Shown here one piece after another: positions 26,434-36,393 of a stretch of DNA of 64,000 nt. The notes below the pieces were generated by a model, which saw only the letters and a program-made list of their open reading frames with translations, was not told the origin of the DNA and searched no databases. Origin of the DNA: Photobacterium profundum (GTDB lineage: Bacteria > Pseudomonadota > Gammaproteobacteria > Enterobacterales > Vibrionaceae); contig NZ_PYOD01000004.1 of NCBI RefSeq assembly GCF_003026285.1, positions 124,001-188,000 on the forward strand, in the 5' to 3' direction. The position numbers and the translations under genes are program-made. Every line of letters starts with the position of its first letter. Position 1 is the first letter of the stretch.

Positions 26434-26883
26434 CGTTATAACCTAAATAGAATTACTTTAATAAAATTAGCCTATAAATGTTTTTTTGATAGTAAAAATC
26501 GGCATGTTAATTAATCGATATTTTTATTCCTTGTCAGGGAAGTAAATGAAAGAAGGGTAGTGTGCCTATATCTTTGGTAATTAACACTTAATTAAAGTAT
26601 GGCTATTTAGTGCTGGTTAAATAAAATAATTTTGGTTTTTTGTTATTATTTCATTGTAAACAATTACTTGTTTGATTTTATTTTTTATGGTTGTTATGAA
26701 CGTTACGTATTTACTTTCTGTTACGCTCAGTACTATTTAATTGTTGATTGTAAAAATAAAAATAATCACTTAACCAAAAGTGAAAATATTGAAAACTGTT
26801 ATATGCTTTAAATTAAATAAATGCCTTTCCAGTTGATAATAGTTCTCATTAGTTGGCCTTTCTTTAATTGTTAAGGAAGAAAT
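26434..26883. promoter_or_regulatory. Divergent promoter region between oxidase and Mo-dehydrogenase operons
   Basis: This very AT-rich 450-bp gap must drive both operons. I looked for a perfect FNR box (TTGAT-N4-ATCAA) and found only a half match, TTGATAGTAAAAATC near 26487. AAGGAAG precedes the Mo-enzyme ATG. There is no further gene. Confidence 0.5.
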
Positions 26884-29736
26884 ATGACAGGGTCTACACT
26901 TTCTCGCCGATCTTTTATTAAGCAGTGTGTTATTGGAGGTGTCGCTGTTTACAGCGCACCGTTATTGATGAATATGAATAACGCACAAGCCGCAGCGATC
27001 TCTCCTGAATTGTTAAAGCAATGGAAAGGAAATAATAAGCCGAATTTTCGTTTAGATGGGATCGCGAAAGTAACGGGAGAGAAAATTTACGGACGAGATT
27101 ACCGTGCCATTGATATCCCTGATTGGCCAGATGCACAAACACACGCGTATGTGTTGCGTGTAAATAAAGCGGATCGTGTATTCACGGGGATTGATTTAAC
27201 CTGGCTGCCTGAAAATATGCAGCCGAATAACGTAATTACAGCCAACATGCTAGCGGCAGACAGCGTTGAATTACCTGCATTTTATGGCGACAAGATGTTG
27301 TTAGCAGAAGGAGACACACCAGATTACCTTGGTCACCCTGTTGCACTTTTGTTATTTGATGATTTTACGTCATTCAAACGCGCTAAAGTTCGATTACAGT
27401 TTAGTGAAAAAGCAATAAAATACGGTGAGATAGTACCTCTTACATCACTTAGCAAAGATCCTTACTCGGCATGGCGTATTATTCGTACCGAAGGTGAAGA
27501 TGGTGCGACGGGAAAAGACAAATACAGTACGTTACAAGATGGCCTGTTCTTTGCGAATTATGATAACCATAAACCTGTTTGGCCGACGCACCCTGATGAA
27601 ACCGGTGATGCTGGGGCACGTGGCATGTTTTATGCCCAGCAGATGTCGACGCTACTGGATAAGCAGCAAGAAGATAAAACCTGGTTTATGCTGGATAAAA
27701 CCTATCAAACTCAGTCTGTTGAACCCATGATGATGGAGCCAGAATGTTTTAATGGCTGGTTTGATAGCACGAATAATACATTGCATGTTGTGATTACATG
27801 TCAGTCGCCACAAGATTTTTATTCTCAAGCTGGTGAAATGTTAGCGCATAGCCCGTTAGCAGGAAAAATAGAAAATCTGGTTGTACATTCCCCTTTCATT
27901 GGTGGTGGTTTCGGCGCGAAAGATCACTCAGTCTTCCCGTATTACGGTTTGCTCGCAGCGATGTATTCGGACAAACCAGTACGGTTGGCGAATGATCGGT
28001 TTGAGCAATTCCAAGCAGGATTGAAACGCCATCCTTTCACTATGCATAACCGTTTAGCTATCGATAAAGAAACCCTCAAATTTAAGGCTGTCGTATCTGA
28101 TATGACGTTAGACGGTGGTGGCCGTAAAAACTTCACAGATTCTGTCACTATGGTTGGTGCCAGTGCGCTCCAAAGTATTTATTACCTTCCTCAAAACGAT
28201 ATTACCGCCGTTGCTTACCCTTCACAGACTCCTGATTGTGGCTCGATGCGTGGGTACGGTACTTTGCAGTCGATGGCCGCGATGGAAATGATGGTGAATG
28301 AATCGGCTGAATTGCTAGACGTTGATCCATTTCAGTTGCGGCTTACCAATTTAATGGAACCTGGCTACCGCAACACTCAAGGTGCAATTCCAAATGGTAC
28401 AGCGCGATATCGTGAAATGTTAGAACTTGCTCAGCAGCATGATATTTGGGTAAACCGAGTGACAAATAAAGCCAAATTTGAAACTGACAACCCAGGTCGT
28501 CGATATGGGGTTGGCTATGGTATTGCGACCAAGGATTACGGTAACGGTGCGCAAGCGCCTTCAGCGTATGTATCGGTGGCGAATGATGGAAGTATTGTTG
28601 TACGTGTTTCTTCTATGGAAATGGGAACAGGCACTCAAACTGCACAAGGCATGCTGATAAGTCGATATCTCGGCAATATGGCCGATGATGTGTCGTTGGC
28701 AGAAATTCAGTTGTGGGATGCAATGCAACTGAAAGAAACAGATTCACCGTACTTGATCTCGCAAGAGCGGCAAAATGCAATGGCGAAAGACCCGCGTTGG
28801 ACGCCTGTTGCGGGCATGGCTTCATCAGCGTCACAATCGGCGTATTATCAAAGTCATGCAACAGAAAATGCAGCGCGAGTAATTTTTGAACATGGCTTAT
28901 GGCCTGCCGCGGTTGCGATCTGGAAAAAGCATTATTTTAATGGCGAGTATGCCGTGGCTGATTTTGGTGATATCGGCAATGCTCGTTGGGTTGACGGTAA
29001 ATTGACTGCCAGTGGCTACCCCCCATTACCGCTAGAAATCGTGGCGAAGCAAGCGCACATGATGGGCTTAGTAACGGGTGTAATGGTGCATGGCTTTAAT
29101 CGGTGGGCATGGACAGAAGCTGAATTTGATGTAGAAGGGCTGCGCCAAAAACTTGCAATAGATGCAATGGCTTTGCAATACGGAGAAGGGGCGTCGTTAG
29201 AGAAACAAGCTTTAATGGCTGGTGATGGGTTTCATTTGTTAGATCGGGTGTCTGTGAATTACCCACTCACATCGCTCAATAACGCGATGGTGACCTATTA
29301 TGCGCCCTGTGGCACCTTGGCTGAAATTGCCATTCATGAAGGCAGTGGTGAAGTGGAAGTACTGCGTACGCACACGTGGTTAGAGTGTGGACGAGTGCTC
29401 GTCGAAAAGTTGGTGGAAGGGCAGATTGAAGGTGGCTTAGTGATGGGGCTTGGTCATGCTCTGCATGAATATTTACCGTCTGATGCTGAAGGGGCAGGTA
29501 ACGGTACGTGGAACCTCAACCGCTACCAAGTACCTTTAGCTAAACATGTTGGTGTATGGAACCTTACTCATACAATTCTCCCTCCGTTATCAGATACAGA
29601 TCCCAGTAAAGGCATTGCTGAAGTCGTGATGATTCCAATTGTTCCTGCGTTAGTTGAAGCGATATATCAAGCATCAGGTGCTCGTTTCTACCATCTTCCA
29701 ATTACTGCAAAAGAGATTAAGAAGGCATTAGTATGA
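26884..29736 (+). CDS. Tat-exported molybdenum dehydrogenase, large subunit (aldehyde/xanthine dehydrogenase family)
   Basis: Catalytic Mo-cofactor subunit of 950 aa. The twin-arginine signal SRRSFIK (residues 7-13) with a hydrophobic stretch to about Ala37 places it in the periplasm. Molybdopterin motifs of the xanthine oxidase family are visible: GGGFGAKD (340-347), SMRGYGTLQSMAAMEMMVNE and GMGTGTQTAQGM. The catalytic Glu is probably Glu913 in KGIAEVVMIPIVPALVEAI, replacing GVGE. It resembles isoquinoline 1-oxidoreductase and the aldehyde dehydrogenases of acetic acid bacteria, but at 950 aa is longer than their usual 750-800. It overlaps the next gene as ATGA. The substrate is unknown: an aldehyde or N-heterocycle is likely. 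Confidence 0.9.
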   Translation: MTGSTLSRRSFIKQCVIGGVAVYSAPLLMNMNNAQAAAISPELLKQWKGNNKPNFRLDGIAKVTGEKIYGRDYRAIDIPDWPDAQTHAYVLRVNKADRVFTGIDLTWLPENMQPNNVITANMLAADSVELPAFYGDKMLLAEGDTPDYLGHPVALLLFDDFTSFKRAKVRLQFSEKAIKYGEIVPLTSLSKDPYSAWRIIRTEGEDGATGKDKYSTLQDGLFFANYDNHKPVWPTHPDETGDAGARGMFYAQQMSTLLDKQQEDKTWFMLDKTYQTQSVEPMMMEPECFNGWFDSTNNTLHVVITCQSPQDFYSQAGEMLAHSPLAGKIENLVVHSPFIGGGFGAKDHSVFPYYGLLAAMYSDKPVRLANDRFEQFQAGLKRHPFTMHNRLAIDKETLKFKAVVSDMTLDGGGRKNFTDSVTMVGASALQSIYYLPQNDITAVAYPSQTPDCGSMRGYGTLQSMAAMEMMVNESAELLDVDPFQLRLTNLMEPGYRNTQGAIPNGTARYREMLELAQQHDIWVNRVTNKAKFETDNPGRRYGVGYGIATKDYGNGAQAPSAYVSVANDGSIVVRVSSMEMGTGTQTAQGMLISRYLGNMADDVSLAEIQLWDAMQLKETDSPYLISQERQNAMAKDPRWTPVAGMASSASQSAYYQSHATENAARVIFEHGLWPAAVAIWKKHYFNGEYAVADFGDIGNARWVDGKLTASGYPPLPLEIVAKQAHMMGLVTGVMVHGFNRWAWTEAEFDVEGLRQKLAIDAMALQYGEGASLEKQALMAGDGFHLLDRVSVNYPLTSLNNAMVTYYAPCGTLAEIAIHEGSGEVEVLRTHTWLECGRVLVEKLVEGQIEGGLVMGLGHALHEYLPSDAEGAGNGTWNLNRYQVPLAKHVGVWNLTHTILPPLSDTDPSKGIAEVVMIPIVPALVEAIYQASGARFYHLPITAKEIKKALV

Positions 29737-30266
29737 CGACGATTAAAATGACGGTAAACAATCAGTCTGTCGGTCCGGTTGATGTCTCACCCGAGCTAAT
29801 GATGATTGAATTTCTTCATGAGCATCTGAATCTAACAGGAACGAAATTTGGCTGTGGTGCTGGGGTGTGTCATGCGTGCACAGTGATTGTAGATAAAGAG
29901 GATGGTACCAGTGAAGTTGTGCGAAGTTGCATTAATGGTGTTGAGCGTTTCAATGGAAAAGCGATTCGTACTGTTGAAGGGCATGCAACCAAGAATCAAC
30001 AAGGACAAATTGAGGCTCTCAGTAATGTGCAAGAAGCCTTTATTGAACATTTTTCATTTCAATGTGGTTGGTGCACGCCGGGCTTTGTAAATGAAACGAC
30101 TGTTTTGTTAGAAAAGTTAAAAAAGCAGCCAGTTTCGGTAGATGAAGTTGATAACGTAATAGCGAAAGCCTTGGGCGATCATATTTGTCGTTGTACTGGT
30201 TATGTAAAGTATTACCAAGCAGTTAAAGATCTTATTCTGACCACAGAAGGATTGACCCTATCATGA
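29733..30266 (+). CDS. 2Fe-2S subunit of the Mo dehydrogenase
   Basis: Electron-transfer subunit of 177 aa with two 2Fe-2S domains. The plant-type cluster uses Cys41, Cys46, Cys49 and Cys66 (GCGAGVCHACTVIV and RSCINGV). The second, helical-domain cluster uses Cys111-x2-Cys114 (QCGWCTPGF) and Cys152-x-Cys154 (ICRCTGYVKYYQAV). There is no signal peptide, so export must rely on the Tat signal of the large subunit (hitchhiking), as is usual for periplasmic members. It overlaps both neighbours by ATGA. Electrons would pass from Mo through both clusters to the triheme cytochrome. Confidence 0.93.
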   Translation: MTTIKMTVNNQSVGPVDVSPELMMIEFLHEHLNLTGTKFGCGAGVCHACTVIVDKEDGTSEVVRSCINGVERFNGKAIRTVEGHATKNQQGQIEALSNVQEAFIEHFSFQCGWCTPGFVNETTVLLEKLKKQPVSVDEVDNVIAKALGDHICRCTGYVKYYQAVKDLILTTEGLTLS

Positions 30267-31597
30267 AAATGTTATGTTCATCCTCGAGACTTTCTTCGGT
30301 ATTTATCAAGCTTAATAACATGGGTAGGCTAACGGTATTAATAGCTGCAGTTGTGATGAATATGATTGTTATCGAACGCGTGATAGCGTCTGAAGAGAAC
30401 ACATCGTCAACGACCCAGAAAGCCGACAAAGATATGATAGAGAAGGGCGCATATCTAGCCAAAATGGGAGACTGTGTAGCTTGTCATACTATTTCTGATG
30501 GACAAGAGTTTGGTGGTGGGCTCGCGTTTATCACACCATTTGGCACAATGTATTCCACGAATATTAGTTCAGATAAAGATCATGGAATTGGTCATTACAG
30601 TTACGAAGATTTTTATGCAGCATTGCATGATGGTATCGCACCAAAAGGAAACCTGTATCCGGCGATGCCTTACACTTCTTATCGCTTATTAACCGATGAT
30701 GATACCCGTGCGTTGTATGCCTTTTTCATGAATACCAAACCTGTACAACAAAAGAATAAAGACAATGATGTGGGTTTCCCATTTAATATTCGTATGGGAT
30801 TAAAGGGATGGAACCTGCTTAATCTTGAAAGTGGAATATTCCAACCTGTACCAGACAAAAGTGAGGCGTGGAACAAGGGAAACTATATTGTGAATGCCTT
30901 GGGTCATTGTGGAGAATGCCACACGCCGCGGGGTACTTTATTCGCGATGGATGAGTCTAAGCAATTTGAGGGAGCAATGATAGAAGGTTATGAAGCCTCG
31001 AATATTACGCCAACAGAGTTGAACCGACAAGCCTGGACAGCCATGGATCTAGAGCAATTGTTACGGACAGGATATTCTCGAAAAGGTACTGTTTTTGGTG
31101 GTATGTACCCAGTGGTATATCACAGTTTGAGTCATTTAACGGCAGAGGATATGGCGGCGGTTACTACCTATTTACTAGATACCGATTCGGCAGTAAACGA
31201 GGTTGTCGAACCAGCAGCATTAACCTTTAATGGGCACGATGAAGCAGCTCCAGGATATGGTTTATACAATGCCTACTGTGCAGGATGTCATGGTGTTGAT
31301 GGAGAAGGAAAACCGAATATTTCACCAGCGATGGCGGGTAATTCTACTCTGGATCAAGCCGAACCCATTAATACTGTTGCTGTCTTACTAAATGGCGTAG
31401 GCGATCAGCGATACAGCCAAACGCAGAGTTTTTATGCCATGCCAGGCTACCGTAATGAGATGGATAAACAGCAACTGACAGACTTAATCAATTATTTGCA
31501 AAAAACGTGGACGACCCAGAAAGGTGAATTAACTCAAGAAAAGATCAATATGATCATTTCTAAAGTGGAGGATAGTTTGCCAGATGCAGCTCACTGA
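30263..31597 (+). CDS. Triheme cytochrome c subunit of the Mo dehydrogenase
   Basis: Periplasmic cytochrome c of 444 aa with an N-terminal signal or anchor (about residues 22-42) and three haem sites: CVACH (71-75), CGECH (216-220) and CAGCH (339-343). It belongs to the AdhB/AldH-type triheme family. It is clearly paralogous to residues 305-690 of the CcoP fusion, sharing TPFGTMYSTNI, YPAMPYTSY, NIRMGLKGWN and GHCGECHTPRG-type blocks. It is translationally coupled to the 2Fe-2S subunit. It should collect electrons from the dehydrogenase and pass them to the cbb3 complex or a soluble cytochrome. Confidence 0.92.
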   Translation: MKMLCSSSRLSSVFIKLNNMGRLTVLIAAVVMNMIVIERVIASEENTSSTTQKADKDMIEKGAYLAKMGDCVACHTISDGQEFGGGLAFITPFGTMYSTNISSDKDHGIGHYSYEDFYAALHDGIAPKGNLYPAMPYTSYRLLTDDDTRALYAFFMNTKPVQQKNKDNDVGFPFNIRMGLKGWNLLNLESGIFQPVPDKSEAWNKGNYIVNALGHCGECHTPRGTLFAMDESKQFEGAMIEGYEASNITPTELNRQAWTAMDLEQLLRTGYSRKGTVFGGMYPVVYHSLSHLTAEDMAAVTTYLLDTDSAVNEVVEPAALTFNGHDEAAPGYGLYNAYCAGCHGVDGEGKPNISPAMAGNSTLDQAEPINTVAVLLNGVGDQRYSQTQSFYAMPGYRNEMDKQQLTDLINYLQKTWTTQKGELTQEKINMIISKVEDSLPDAAH

Positions 31598-32585
31598 TCA
31601 TTACGTACTACAACAAGTATTTGCATGGTTGAAAGATAATCAACCTGTTTGGTTATGTACCATTGTCGCTACATATGGTTCTGCGCCACGTCCTATTGGT
31701 TCACTGTTTGCGACTAATGGCCATGATCGTATTGGCTCTATCTCGGGGGGCTGTTTAGAAGAATCTTTTGTCGCAATGCTAAAAGAGGAGGGATCTGTAT
31801 TTAACGAAGCTGCTAGTTTGTTTAGTTATGGAAATCATATTACCGACCAAGGTTCAGTATTGGAATTACCTTGTGGCGGTACGATTACGTTACTGATTGA
31901 GCGTTTACAGCCTGACCAAGTAACATTGCACCAGTACGCACAATGGGTAGAGTTGGCGGAATATAAAAAGCCGTTTCAGCGTCAGGTCTGTTTACGTACA
32001 GGGCAAGTAACCTTGCAAACTGATATTGATTTTTTGTCATTACAGCCATCGAAAATGGGTACAGGGGCGAGTGTGTCAGACGTCTCGGTGACGCTATATT
32101 ACTCTCATGTATGGCAGCTATTAATTTTGGGGATCAGTCAGGTTAGCTATCACGTGGCTCAGTTGGGTCTTATGGCGGGGTATGAGGTGAAAATCTGCGA
32201 TATGCGTGAAGAGCTGAAAGATGCTTGGCATTTTGCCGCGAAACAAGGCGGTGTGGATATAACTTGGTTATCGCCAGACTTATTTGTCGATCAATATTGT
32301 GACAAACAAACTGCTGTTTTAGCGTTAGCTCATGACCCTAGAATTGATGACCTCGGCTTAATGGGGGCTTTAGAATCATCAGCATTTTATATTGGAGCAA
32401 TGGGTTCATTACGCACCAGTGAAAAGCGCGTTGAGCGTTTACACCGTATAGGAGAATATGACTACGATACTTTGGTTCGTTTACATGCGCCTATTGGATT
32501 AGATATTGGCAGCAAAACGCCAATGGAAATTGCCATCGCTATCATGGCAGATATTATTTCGCATAAAAATAAAGTATACATTTAA
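31584..32585 (+). CDS. XdhC/CoxI-family Mo-cofactor maturation factor
   Basis: Cytosolic accessory protein of 333 aa. The N-terminal XdhC_CoxI domain reads CTIVATYGSAPRPIGSLFAT and GSISGGCLEESFV, and the C-terminal Rossmann-like domain has VAQLGLMAGYEVKICDMRE and AVLALAHDPRIDDLGLMGAL with the closing YIGAMGS. XdhC proteins bind and modify (sulfurate) the molybdenum cofactor before insertion into xanthine-oxidase-type enzymes. Its start lies 14 bp inside the cytochrome gene, so it is the fourth gene of the operon. Presence of a dedicated factor indicates a sulfurated Mo centre (inference). Confidence 0.88.
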   Translation: MQLTDHYVLQQVFAWLKDNQPVWLCTIVATYGSAPRPIGSLFATNGHDRIGSISGGCLEESFVAMLKEEGSVFNEAASLFSYGNHITDQGSVLELPCGGTITLLIERLQPDQVTLHQYAQWVELAEYKKPFQRQVCLRTGQVTLQTDIDFLSLQPSKMGTGASVSDVSVTLYYSHVWQLLILGISQVSYHVAQLGLMAGYEVKICDMREELKDAWHFAAKQGGVDITWLSPDLFVDQYCDKQTAVLALAHDPRIDDLGLMGALESSAFYIGAMGSLRTSEKRVERLHRIGEYDYDTLVRLHAPIGLDIGSKTPMEIAIAIMADIISHKNKVYI

Positions 32586-33103
32586 GAATAATAAATAATA
32601 TTCACGTTCTATTAATTAATGTTACGTTTAATCTGTAGTTATTACTGAAAATTTGACATAAATGATATTTACTCTTCTGGCACAATAAATATACATCTCG
32701 GATGCATGTATTTTTAGTTTTTCATTGAAAACGCTCCCATGCGTGAGAATCATCACTTTTTTTATAAGCATTAGTTCTTATAATCGACCGTATGGACGGG
32801 TTTCTATGCTTTGATTGTAAATAACTATGTAAAATTGGCCGTTGGTACTGCTTTTTTAGTCGATCATGGCTTTTTCCACAATGAAAAATCGAGTTCAATT
32901 TATAGTCTTTCACTGAGGTTCTCTTCGTCTATTGACGATTTACCATATTATATAATTAATAAAAATAATTAAATTTAAAATCTAGGCAAAGGCTGGATTC
33001 TTTACAATAACGCTGCTGGGTATGAATGTAAGCTCATAACTATCACGCGATGAAAAAATTATTAATAATTATAACAAAACGTATTTAAGATCATGAGGAT
33101 TAC
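32586..33103. other. Intergenic region between the dehydrogenase operon and the chemoreceptor
   Basis: This 518-bp AT-rich gap has no gene I can support. A 63-codon minus-strand frame at 32722-32913 lacks a ribosome site and any recognisable feature. The chemoreceptor promoter must lie near its right end. Confidence 0.4.
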
Positions 33104-35017
33104 GTGAATATATTATCTAGTTTTAAGGGCCGTATTATCGCGGTTGCCGTTTTATTATTAACGGTTTCTTTAGCAATTTCGACCTCTCTTTCCTATCGCC
33201 AACTTTCAACTTCAATCTTGAGCAACATTGATGAATACTCAATGCTTAAAATTGATAGCTCGTCAGATAAGATTACTGACTGGTTTCATACCATTAAAGA
33301 AGGTGTTATTGCCACAGCGCCAGACTTCGCGACTGACCGCGGAGATATGCAACTTGCTCTAATGGTAAAGCAAATCGCGAACGCTACCCAATCATCAGAT
33401 ATCGTTGTGGGCTTTGAGGACGGTCGCTCTTATGGGGCTCAAAGTGGTATGCGCAGCGTTTTTATTTATGATCCGCGAACACGGGATTGGTATAAATCAG
33501 CTAAGCAGAAACGCAGCACAGTAATCACCGGAATCTATACAGGGGCATCATCGGGTAACCTAATGGTTAGCATTGCAGAACCCTTTTTCGACGGAGACAA
33601 GTTTCGTGGCGTTTTACTTGCTGATATCGAGTTGAGTCTTCTTACTGATGTTGTAAATCAGTCTCCCTTCCCTGGAGCAATGACTGGTTTATATGATAGC
33701 CAGGGTACAACCATCGCTTCAACTGGTGAAGTTGATGTTCCCGGTAAAACTAAACTGTCTGACTTCCCCGAATTAGCTGAACTAGAGAATAAAGTGCTTA
33801 CTAGCAATAGTGGTATTTTCAACTACAGCTTAGGTGGCGTTGACAAAATAGCTTACTTTCAAGATATCGAACTTGATAAAGATACTCATTGGCATCTGTT
33901 AGTGGGTATTGATAAATCAACGGCTTACGCAGAGGTTGACGAGGCATTAAAAACATCTTTATTCACTGCAGGGTTATTGATTCTCTTTGCTTCCGCAATT
34001 ATTTTAGCTGTGCTGAATCGACTTTATCGGCCAATGCTTTCGTTAAAAAGCACAATAGTCGAGTTATCACAAGGTAATGGTGATCTTACCCGACGCCTTG
34101 ATGTGTATACCAAGGATGATCTGGGCCAAATCGCAGAGGCGGTAAATATCTTTATCGGTAATTTACAAGCGATGATGCTAGAAGTCTCTCAATCTACCGA
34201 GCATATTTCAGAAGGTATCGAACAACTTAAGGCACAGACCGAGCTTAACGATACCGTCTTAGCCTCTCACTCTGTAGAAACAGATCAGGTGGTAACTGCT
34301 GTAAATGAAATGAGTTCAACGGCAGACAGTGTATCGCAAAGCGCTTCTCAATCAGCGGCGTTTACGAAAAATGCCAGTGATGAAGCTGAACAATCTAAAC
34401 GTGTGGTTGATGGTGCTGTAAGCAGTGTAGCTGCCTTGGTTGATGAAGTTGACGCCATGGCACTCAATATTCAAACCATGAGCGACGATGCGCAAAAGAT
34501 TGGCTCAGTTCTTAGTGTTATTGGTGAGATTGCCGATCAAACTAATTTATTAGCTTTGAATGCAGCTATCGAAGCGGCTCGTGCTGGAGATCAAGGACGT
34601 GGTTTTGCGGTCGTAGCTGATGAGGTGCGCGCTTTAGCTGCAAGAACCCAGCAGAGTACATCCGAAATTAATGAAATGTTGAGTAAGTTGCACAAGGGAA
34701 CAAGCTCAGTCGTTACAGCGATGGACGACACTAAACGTCGCTGTCAAGAAACCGCAGATACGACTTCCAACGTAAATGATAGCTTAGATTCAATGGCGAC
34801 ATCTGTGGTTCAAATTAATGATCTTGGGATCCAGATTGCCACAGCTGCAGAGCAGCAAAGTGTGGTAAGTGAAGAGATAAACCGTAATATGACGGCAATT
34901 CAGGACATGGTTGGTCGGCTTACTGACAATGGTGCACAAACTATGGATAGTACGCGAAACCTTGCAAGCAGCAACGAGCAGCTGGCGGCGATCGTAAATC
35001 AATTTAAGTTAAAGTAA
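33104..35017 (+). CDS. Methyl-accepting chemotaxis protein with dCache domain
   Basis: Membrane chemoreceptor of 637 aa: a helix at about 10-30, a periplasmic double-Cache domain (about 35-275), a helix at about 284-306, HAMP, and a signalling domain with the hairpin tip [35 protein letters not shown]. The start is GTG with AGGA ahead. The Cache domain carries YDPRTRDWY with Tyr122, Arg127 and Trp129, then Tyr145 and Asp174. These match the spacing of the amino-acid-binding motif of PctA-type receptors as I remember it, but the Asp expected at 147 is Gly. The ligand is probably an amino acid or related amine (inference). No Che genes lie nearby. Confidence 0.93.
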   Translation: MNILSSFKGRIIAVAVLLLTVSLAISTSLSYRQLSTSILSNIDEYSMLKIDSSSDKITDWFHTIKEGVIATAPDFATDRGDMQLALMVKQIANATQSSDIVVGFEDGRSYGAQSGMRSVFIYDPRTRDWYKSAKQKRSTVITGIYTGASSGNLMVSIAEPFFDGDKFRGVLLADIELSLLTDVVNQSPFPGAMTGLYDSQGTTIASTGEVDVPGKTKLSDFPELAELENKVLTSNSGIFNYSLGGVDKIAYFQDIELDKDTHWHLLVGIDKSTAYAEVDEALKTSLFTAGLLILFASAIILAVLNRLYRPMLSLKSTIVELSQGNGDLTRRLDVYTKDDLGQIAEAVNIFIGNLQAMMLEVSQSTEHISEGIEQLKAQTELNDTVLASHSVETDQVVTAVNEMSSTADSVSQSASQSAAFTKNASDEAEQSKRVVDGAVSSVAALVDEVDAMALNIQTMSDDAQKIGSVLSVIGEIADQTNLLALNAAIEAARAGDQGRGFAVVADEVRALAARTQQSTSEINEMLSKLHKGTSSVVTAMDDTKRRCQETADTTSNVNDSLDSMATSVVQINDLGIQIATAAEQQSVVSEEINRNMTAIQDMVGRLTDNGAQTMDSTRNLASSNEQLAAIVNQFKLK

Positions 35018-35066
35018 TTTAACAAATAAGACGCTTATTAACTCCTGTTATTCTGGTGTTATCAGT

Positions 35067-35097
35067 AACGAGCTATTTCTATATGAAATAGCTCGTT
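35067..35097. repeat. Stem-loop A, twin of the one at 37206-37236
   Basis: AACGAGCTATTTC and GAAATAGCTCGTT pair perfectly over 13 bp with loop TATAT, between the convergent chemoreceptor and MFS genes. There is no long T-run on either side, but it may end both transcripts. Confidence 0.75.
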
Positions 35098-35115
35098 TGG
35101 TGATTGTGATTAATG

Positions 35116-36300
35116 CTAATGCCGATTTAAAAAATACCTTTTATTATGTTTATTGTTCGGCATTACCCAAACGGCAAGAACCGATAGGATCATAACGGCT
35201 GCTAACAACCAGTATAAGAGGGTAAATTCTCCAGTTTGATCATAGATATTTGCAATTAACCAATATGCTATTGGCCCAGTGCTAAAACTTAGCATATATT
35301 TGACAGCATAAAGCCTCGACCGCCATTGGTCAGCAGCGTATTTCCCGATTAACCAGTCATTAATTGGGATTTGTGCGTACGTACTGAATATCAAACCTGT
35401 TAGGCAAAGAACCAACATCCAGCCAGAAGCGATAGAGGCAAGTAAAAGGAAACCAGTCTGAGCCATTACTATATTAAGTAATAAGGCTCGAGCTGATAAG
35501 CGCTCTAAAAGCTCTCCGACGATTAATTGCGTTATAGCCGCAACAATAAATATGCTTGTTGCTAAAAGTCCGATGTTGCCTAGTGATGTATCGAATGTGA
35601 TTTGTAAAACCTTAGGCAATACGGTGGTTAAAGTTTGAAATACTAAGCCACCAAAAGTAGCGATAACCGCAATGGCGATAAACAGTTTTCGCATACTTAT
35701 ATTATCCATTACCTCTGATTTTTTATTTGCATTAGGTTTTTGAATATACAGAATATCTTTTGAAACCCATGTGTAGAGAACACCAGATATAATGCAAATT
35801 ATACCAGGAATTAAGAATGCGACCTGCCAATTGATTACCTGTGTTAAATAAGCAGTGGCGACCGCAGCACAAGCAAGGCCGATATTACCTGCAAGCCCAT
35901 TAATCGCGATAGCACGGCCTGTTTTTTCTGCTGTGCTAAATATAATTGCTAACCCTACTGGGTGATAAATTGAAGCAAATAGCCCTATGGCAACAACCCC
36001 TAATACGAGCTGTTCGGGTGTTTGAGTAAAAGCGGTGAGAATGCCAGATAACCCCATGCCATAGAAAAAAACATTTATCATCGCTTTTTTACTCCAATGG
36101 TCTCCTAACCATCCTGCTGGAAATGAGCCCAATCCATAGGCGAGTATGCCAAAACTACCGAGTCTTAGTAACTCTGCATAATCAAGATTCCAGTGCTCTT
36201 GTAGCCCTAATACTGCTGTTGGAAAAATTAAAATAAAGTAATGATTAAGAGCATGCCCTAGGTTCATTATCTGAAAATGGCGTCGAGGTATATTCATCAT
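35116..36300 (-). CDS. MFS transporter
   Basis: Inner-membrane carrier of 394 aa with twelve predicted helices. The A-motif-like loop is GSFPAGWLGDHWSKKAMINV, and the N-terminus, HALNHYFILIFPTAVLGLQ, resembles the fosmidomycin-resistance (Fsr) branch of the major facilitator superfamily. The gene is divergent from an AraC-type regulator, with 93 bp between starts, which suggests local control by that regulator. The substrate cannot be told from the sequence. The pair is bracketed by two near-identical stem-loops. Confidence 0.85.
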   Translation of the reverse strand: MMNIPRRHFQIMNLGHALNHYFILIFPTAVLGLQEHWNLDYAELLRLGSFGILAYGLGSFPAGWLGDHWSKKAMINVFFYGMGLSGILTAFTQTPEQLVLGVVAIGLFASIYHPVGLAIIFSTAEKTGRAIAINGLAGNIGLACAAVATAYLTQVINWQVAFLIPGIICIISGVLYTWVSKDILYIQKPNANKKSEVMDNISMRKLFIAIAVIATFGGLVFQTLTTVLPKVLQITFDTSLGNIGLLATSIFIVAAITQLIVGELLERLSARALLLNIVMAQTGFLLLASIASGWMLVLCLTGLIFSTYAQIPINDWLIGKYAADQWRSRLYAVKYMLSFSTGPIAYWLIANIYDQTGEFTLLYWLLAAVMILSVLAVWVMPNNKHNKRYFLNRH

Positions 36301-36393
36301 TGTTCCTGTTTAAATCATGATGAAAGTAGTTTACAGAGTCATGACTTGTCACATAGTCTCTATAAAGACAACTTTTTGCCCAAATGAGCCATT

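Noticed and set aside
26434-26883. FNR box in the divergent oxidase/dehydrogenase promoter region
   Set aside because: Only one half-site (TTGAT) is seen near 26487; no ATCAA partner at the right spacing.
32722-32913. Minus-strand frame of 63 codons before the chemoreceptor
   Set aside because: No ribosome site, no recognisable motif, in an AT-rich gap; most likely chance.
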